Source: an uncultured Aquabacterium sp.
GTDB taxonomy: Bacteria > Pseudomonadota > Gammaproteobacteria > Burkholderiales > Burkholderiaceae_C
Assembly: GCA_937923225.1 (NCBI GenBank)
Contig: CALAKR010000351.1
Location: 1 to 15,774 of the forward strand
Direction: 5' to 3'
Length of the DNA: 15,774 bases
Below the pieces are notes generated by a model. That model had not been told where the DNA came from. It saw only the letters and a list, made by a program, of their open reading frames with translations, and ran no database searches. Both the position numbers and the translations under genes were made by a program. How positions within the stretch are numbered: the stretch's first letter is position 1; each line of letters starts with the position of its first letter. This document shows, piece after piece, positions 12,090-15,774 of this stretch.

Positions 12090-14288
12090 ATGGCATTTCG
12101 ACTGTTTTCTCGCCCCAAACCGCCCGTCAGCATCGACCAACTGCTGGAAAACGCCCCCCATCAAGGATCCGCCGCGCAACGCCACCTGTGGCTGATCGAG
12201 GTGCTGCGCTGGGTGCGTCAGGGCGAGCCCGTCTCCGGCCTCCAGTACATCGTGCGCCACGTGGCCGACCACACCAAGGCGCGTCGCCGCGTGGTGGCCC
12301 TGCTGGCCGCCTGCCTGCGCGACCTGCACTTCAGCAGCCTGCTGGCCGACCATGGTTTCGCGCCACGTGCCGCCTTCATGAGCGAGTTCGGCGAGCGCAT
12401 GCGCCGCAAGCTGCTGCCCTCCAGCCCTGAAACGCGCGAGCTGTCCACCCTGTTCGGCCTGCTGTTCGACGTGGACCGCGACCCGGTCTGGATCGCCCAG
12501 CTCGACGACGCCACGATGGGGCGCCTGGGCGATCTCTTCAGCCAGGCCTGGCACTACGCCGAAGACAGCCCGCTGGGCTGGCGTCAGCCCTTCATGGAGG
12601 CGCTGAGCATCCTGGCCAGCCAGGTACGTGCCGCTGGCGTATCGCCCGAACTGCGCCTGCGCATGGGCGATGGCCCCAGCCGCGAAGTCACGCAGACCTT
12701 CGGCCAGTTGGCTCGTGCCGCCGAAGATCTGCACGACTTGCTGGAAGACGTCGCTGAAGCGGAGGCGCCCGAACTGCCCGAGCAAACGGCCGATGCCATC
12801 CCGCGCACCGCCGATTTCTCGCGCCCTGCGCCCGCGCCCGTGCCGGACGAGAAGCGCCGGGCCGCCGTGCTGCAGCAGGCCCAGTACCTGCGCGGCCTGT
12901 TGGACCACTGCATGCAACTGGCCGTGGGCGTGCACGATCACCTGGAAGCCTATGGCGTGTCGGTGGACGTGGTGTTCCAGATCGACCAGCTGCGCGCGCG
13001 CGGCCGCCGCATCGAACAGGTGCTGGATTGCCTGCTGGCGCCCCAGCCCCAGCGGGAGATCCGCGCCCTGGTGCTGGGCCTGATCAAGGAAAGCGCGGAG
13101 CGACGCAGCGTGCGCGCCCTGTTCACCCGGCATTACTCGCTGCTGGCCCGCCTGGTGGCCGAACGCAATGCCGAGACGGGCGAGCACTACATCACCCGCA
13201 CCCGTGCGGCCTACTTCGACATGCTGCGGCGAGCTTCAGGCGGCGGCGTGGTGCTGGCTGGCACCACCTTCCTGAAGTTCTTCCTGCTGGCGTTGGTGGG
13301 TTCGGCCTTCTGGGGCGGCTTCGCGGCCGGCCTGAACTACGCCATCAGCTTCGTGATCATCTACCTGCTGCACTGGCGGGTGGCCACCAAGCAGCCGGCG
13401 ATGACGGCCCCAGCCATGGCGGCCAAGCTGGGCGAGGCGCACACCGAGGAAGGCGCGGCCGCCTTCGTGGACGAGGTGGCCAACCTGATCCGTTCACAGA
13501 TGGCCGGCATCATCGGCAACCTGATGCTGGTCTTTCCCGTGGTGCTGGCCATCCAGGCCCTGGCATGGTGGGCGCTGGGCCACCCGCTGATCGGCGAAGA
13601 GAAGGCGCACCACACGCTGGAAAGCCTCACCTTGCTGGGCCCCTCGGTGTTCTTCGCCGCCTTCACCGGCATCCTGCTGTTCACCTCCAGCATCTTCGCC
13701 GGCTGGTTCGAGAACTGGTTCGTGTGGCACCGCATCGACAGTGCCATGCAGTGGCATCCGCGCATGCAGGCGCTGCTGGGCCCCGAGCGTGCAGCGCGCT
13801 GGGCGCGGTGGTGGCGTCTCAATGTGTCCGGCCTGGCGGCCAATGTGTCGCTGGGCCTGATGCTGGGTCTGGTGCCCCCCATCGCCGCCTTCTTCGGGCT
13901 GCCGCTGGAGGTGCGCCACGTGACGCTGTCCACCGGGCAGATCGCGGCGGCGCTGGGCACCCTGGGCCTGCCCGCACTGCACGATCCGCTGTTCTGGTGG
14001 TGCATGGCCGCCATCCCGCTGACAGGCCTGTTCAACGTGGGCGTGAGCTTCGCGCTGGCCCTGCGCGTGGCGCTGCGTTCGCGCGGTGTGCGCGTCAAAG
14101 ACCGCTCGCGCCTGTGGAAGGCCATGGGCCGGCGCTTTCTGCGCCATCCCTTCAGCTTCGTGCTGCCGCCCAGCAAGCGCAAGGAGGCGCGTGAGGCCGC
14201 CGAGCGGGCCCAGTCCCTGGTGCAGCTGGACAACGCCGCAGCGGCCCCACCCCCCTCAGTACCGGAGGGCAAGCCCCCCCGCGCCTGA
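12090..14288 (+). CDS. Gcr-family (so-called site-specific recombinase) membrane protein
   Basis: 732 aa. It looks like the proteobacterial family annotated as site-specific recombinase Gcr (SpecificRecomb), named from a Neisseria observation. I see no tyrosine or serine recombinase motif. Residues 1-380 are soluble and helical. Residues about 380-665 carry several membrane segments: GTTFLKFFLLALVGSAFWGG with ISFVIIYLL, IGNLMLVFPVVLAIQAL, FFAAFTGILLFTSSIFAGW, GLMLGLVPPIAAFFG, and MAAIPLTGLFNVGVSFAL. The last 65 residues are basic and end in a Pro/Ala tail. An inner-membrane protein of unknown function is the safer description. The start at 12090 follows the apaG stop by 12 bp, with a weak GAGCGGG site. 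Confidence 0.82.
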   Translation: MAFRLFSRPKPPVSIDQLLENAPHQGSAAQRHLWLIEVLRWVRQGEPVSGLQYIVRHVADHTKARRRVVALLAACLRDLHFSSLLADHGFAPRAAFMSEFGERMRRKLLPSSPETRELSTLFGLLFDVDRDPVWIAQLDDATMGRLGDLFSQAWHYAEDSPLGWRQPFMEALSILASQVRAAGVSPELRLRMGDGPSREVTQTFGQLARAAEDLHDLLEDVAEAEAPELPEQTADAIPRTADFSRPAPAPVPDEKRRAAVLQQAQYLRGLLDHCMQLAVGVHDHLEAYGVSVDVVFQIDQLRARGRRIEQVLDCLLAPQPQREIRALVLGLIKESAERRSVRALFTRHYSLLARLVAERNAETGEHYITRTRAAYFDMLRRASGGGVVLAGTTFLKFFLLALVGSAFWGGFAAGLNYAISFVIIYLLHWRVATKQPAMTAPAMAAKLGEAHTEEGAAAFVDEVANLIRSQMAGIIGNLMLVFPVVLAIQALAWWALGHPLIGEEKAHHTLESLTLLGPSVFFAAFTGILLFTSSIFAGWFENWFVWHRIDSAMQWHPRMQALLGPERAARWARWWRLNVSGLAANVSLGLMLGLVPPIAAFFGLPLEVRHVTLSTGQIAAALGTLGLPALHDPLFWWCMAAIPLTGLFNVGVSFALALRVALRSRGVRVKDRSRLWKAMGRRFLRHPFSFVLPPSKRKEAREAAERAQSLVQLDNAAAAPPPSVPEGKPPRA

Positions 14289-14293
14289 TGGTA

Positions 14294-14329
14294 GGGGCGA
14301 TCCAGCCATCTACGATGGTGTGTCGCCCC
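14294..14329. other. Two-level stem-loop at the convergent end of the Gcr-family gene
   Basis: GGGGCGA (14294-14300) pairs with TCGCCCC (14323-14329), enclosing a second perfect hairpin CCATC-TAC-GATGG (14306-14318). It sits right after the Gcr-family stop and includes the stop codon of the small gene coming from the other side. No U-tract follows on either strand, so it is not a standard intrinsic terminator. It may protect mRNA ends or assist termination on both strands. Confidence 0.35.
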
Positions 14330-14474
14330 CCGACTCATCGCGGGGGGGTGGCGGGGGCGGCGACGCCACCTTGGCCGGCGGCTCGCCCTTGCGGCGCCCC
14401 GAGAACATCGTCCACCACACGAAGAACACCAAGAGCGCCAGCGCCGCCAGCGCTTCGAGCAGAATCAGCCACAT
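14310..14474 (-). CDS. Small single-pass membrane protein, hypothetical
   Basis: 54 aa: MWLILLEALAALALLVFFVWW (membrane segment, residues 1-21), then a basic TMFSGRRKGE and a Pro-rich, acidic tail. The layout suggests a short inner-membrane anchor with the tail in the cytoplasm by the positive-inside rule. The ATG at 14474 is preferred over a TTG eight codons earlier because the membrane helix then starts at residue 2; no strong ribosome site supports either. Its start codon shares CATG with the start of mltA on the other strand, so the two are head to head with a 2-bp overlap. A run of six prolines is coded by simple C-rich DNA. I do not recognise a named family. Confidence 0.55.
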   Translation of the reverse strand: MWLILLEALAALALLVFFVWWTMFSGRRKGEPPAKVASPPPPPPRDESGGDTPS

Positions 14475-15774
14475 GATCGGTCGTCGTCTCCGCAGCAATC
14501 ACCAGCCGCACCCCCGGGTGCGTGCCTCTCTGGCCCTCATCATCGCAGCATTCCTGGCCGCCTGCGGCCAGTTGCCCACGCACCAGCCGGCCACGCCCCT
14601 CCCACCCACGCAGCCACAGCCCCCCGTGCCTGGCCTGCACAAGCCTTCGGCCTCGCCGGAGATCCAACCCGATGGCAGCCTGGCCTGGGACCGCGCCCGC
14701 GCGCGCTGGGTGGCCACCGACTGGGCCTCCGTGCCCGGCTGGACACAGGACCGCGTGGGCGAAGCCTGGAGCGCGCTATGGCGCAGCTGCCAGCGCGCCA
14801 CGGGCGACTGGCTGCCCGTGTGCACGAAGGCACGCACACTGGGGGCCGGCTGGGGCCGCGAGGCGGGCGACGAGACCGTGCGCCGCTGGCTTGAGGTCAA
14901 CCTGCGACCTTGGCAGGTGCAAAGCTACGAAGGACAGACCACGGGGCTGCTGACGGGGTATTTCGAGCCCCAAGTGGACGGCATGCGCAAGCCCGTGGGC
15001 GCGTTCCAGACGCCGCTGTTCCGCCCGCCGGTGGATCTGGCCACGCGCAAGCCCCACTACACCCGCGCCGAGCTGGACACCCTGCCCGAGGCCCGTGCCT
15101 CGCTGATCGGGCGCGAGCTGATGTACGTGGCCGATCCCTTGGACGCCTTGATGATCCAGGTGCAGGGCTCGACCCGCATCCGCGTGCTGGACGACCTGAC
15201 GCCCGACGGACAGCCCAAGCAGATCCGGCTGGCCTTCGCGGGGCACAACAGCCAGCCTTATCAATCGGTGGCGCGCTGGCTGGTGGACCAGGGCGCTGTG
15301 ACGCTGGACCAAGCCTCCTGGGGATCGATCCGGGGCTGGGCGGCGGCGAACCCGCAGCGCGTGGCGGAGATGCTGCGCGCGAACCCGCGTGTGGTGTTCT
15401 TCCGGGAAGAGCCCTTGACGCAGCCTGATCAGGGGCCGGTGGGGGCGCAAGGCATTCCGTTGACGCCCGGCCGTTCGATCGCGGTGGACCGCGATGCGGT
15501 GCCCTATGGCACGCCGGTGTGGCTGGACAGCACGGAACCCCAGGCCTGGAGCGCAGCGGCGGCACCTGCCCGGCCGCTGCAGCGGCTGGTGGTGGCGCAG
15601 GACACGGGCGGGGCGATCGTGGGGGCCGTACGGGCCGACTATTTCTGGGGCTGGGGGGATGAGGCGTTGACGCAGGCGGGGCGGACGAAGCAGCCGCTGC
15701 GGGTGTGGGCCTTGTGGCCGCGCGATACCGCCAGTACGCCGAGTGATCCGGCGCGGATCCTGGGAATGGGGGAT
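14473..15774 (+). CDS. mltA: Membrane-bound lytic murein transglycosylase A (MltA), 3' end beyond window
   Basis: Read directly from the sequence: 434 codons open to the right edge. MltA cleaves peptidoglycan glycan strands, leaving 1,6-anhydro ends, and is anchored to the outer membrane. The start has a basic n-region, hydrophobic SLALIIAAFLAAC and a lipobox with C31, so it is a lipoprotein. A Pro-rich linker (35-60) precedes the MltA barrel (TGLLTGYFEPQVDG, 157-170; LMYVADPLDALMIQVQGSTR, 216-235). The 3D domain follows, with AQDTGGAI (375-382) and RADYFWGWGDEAL (387-399). D389 matches the E. coli catalytic D308, and D377 the conserved D297. A GTG at codon 16 (14518) is an alternative start with a shorter signal. 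The gene is nearly complete. Confidence 0.93.
   Translation, partial: MIGRRLRSNHQPHPRVRASLALIIAAFLAACGQLPTHQPATPLPPTQPQPPVPGLHKPSASPEIQPDGSLAWDRARARWVATDWASVPGWTQDRVGEAWSALWRSCQRATGDWLPVCTKARTLGAGWGREAGDETVRRWLEVNLRPWQVQSYEGQTTGLLTGYFEPQVDGMRKPVGAFQTPLFRPPVDLATRKPHYTRAELDTLPEARASLIGRELMYVADPLDALMIQVQGSTRIRVLDDLTPDGQPKQIRLAFAGHNSQPYQSVARWLVDQGAVTLDQASWGSIRGWAAANPQRVAEMLRANPRVVFFREEPLTQPDQGPVGAQGIPLTPGRSIAVDRDAVPYGTPVWLDSTEPQAWSAAAAPARPLQRLVVAQDTGGAIVGAVRADYFWGWGDEALTQAGRTKQPLRVWALWPRDTASTPSDPARILGMGD

Noticed and set aside
11688..13187. A 499-codon frame on the minus strand across apaG and the Gcr-family gene.
   Set aside because: It spans two recognised genes on the other strand and has no family resemblance.
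1..15774. A canonical CRISPR array, insertion sequence, tRNA or attachment-site repeat.
   Set aside because: No regularly spaced repeats, transposase genes, terminal repeats or tRNA-like folds were noticed on either strand by eye.

Overview
The window is GC-rich DNA from a bacterial chromosome, most likely a betaproteobacterium of the order Burkholderiales. This is inferred from the apaG, mltA and rpe neighbourhood, the style of the predicted proteins and the codon bias towards G or C; no rRNA or other taxonomic marker is present.

Left half (1-7115): one flank of a type I-E CRISPR-Cas locus. Leftward from a strong promoter lie cse1 (cas8e), cse2 (cas11), cas7e and the start of cas5e, which is cut by the window edge. 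cas6e, cas1, cas2 and the CRISPR array, if present, lie further left. cas3 (4383-7115) is on the same strand but is separated from cse1 by a complete MqsR/MqsA toxin-antitoxin operon on the opposite strand (3659-4365).

The most interesting part is the 235-bp gap between cse1 and mqsR. It holds a cas promoter (TTGACA, 17 bp, TAATAA) and, beside it, what looks like a degenerate two-repeat mini-CRISPR. This consists of a repeat-like hairpin ending in GGGATGACCCG, a 20-nt pseudo-spacer, and a second repeat-like hairpin GTTCCCC-N8-GGGGAT. The pseudo-spacer matches the cas promoter in 11 of its first 13 bases, next to an AAG PAM. The two mismatches fall at positions 6 and 12, the positions flipped out of pairing in type I-E Cascade. 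I infer a CRISPR-derived regulatory RNA that sends Cascade to repress its own operon, in the manner of CreA/CreR RNAs, with an MqsRA module next door. This is a hypothesis from sequence alone.

Right half (7134-15774): apparently ordinary chromosome. It holds a small thioredoxin-like gene 18 bp upstream of cas3, a glycine-zipper protein, a SIR2 deacetylase overlapping rpe, a Tat-exported PhoD phosphatase with a Pho-box-like site upstream, then apaG and a membrane protein of the so-called site-specific recombinase (Gcr) family. A tiny membrane protein and mltA, which is cut by the right edge, follow head to head. No tRNA, rRNA, insertion sequence or canonical CRISPR array is visible, and no gene-free stretch exceeds 300 bases.
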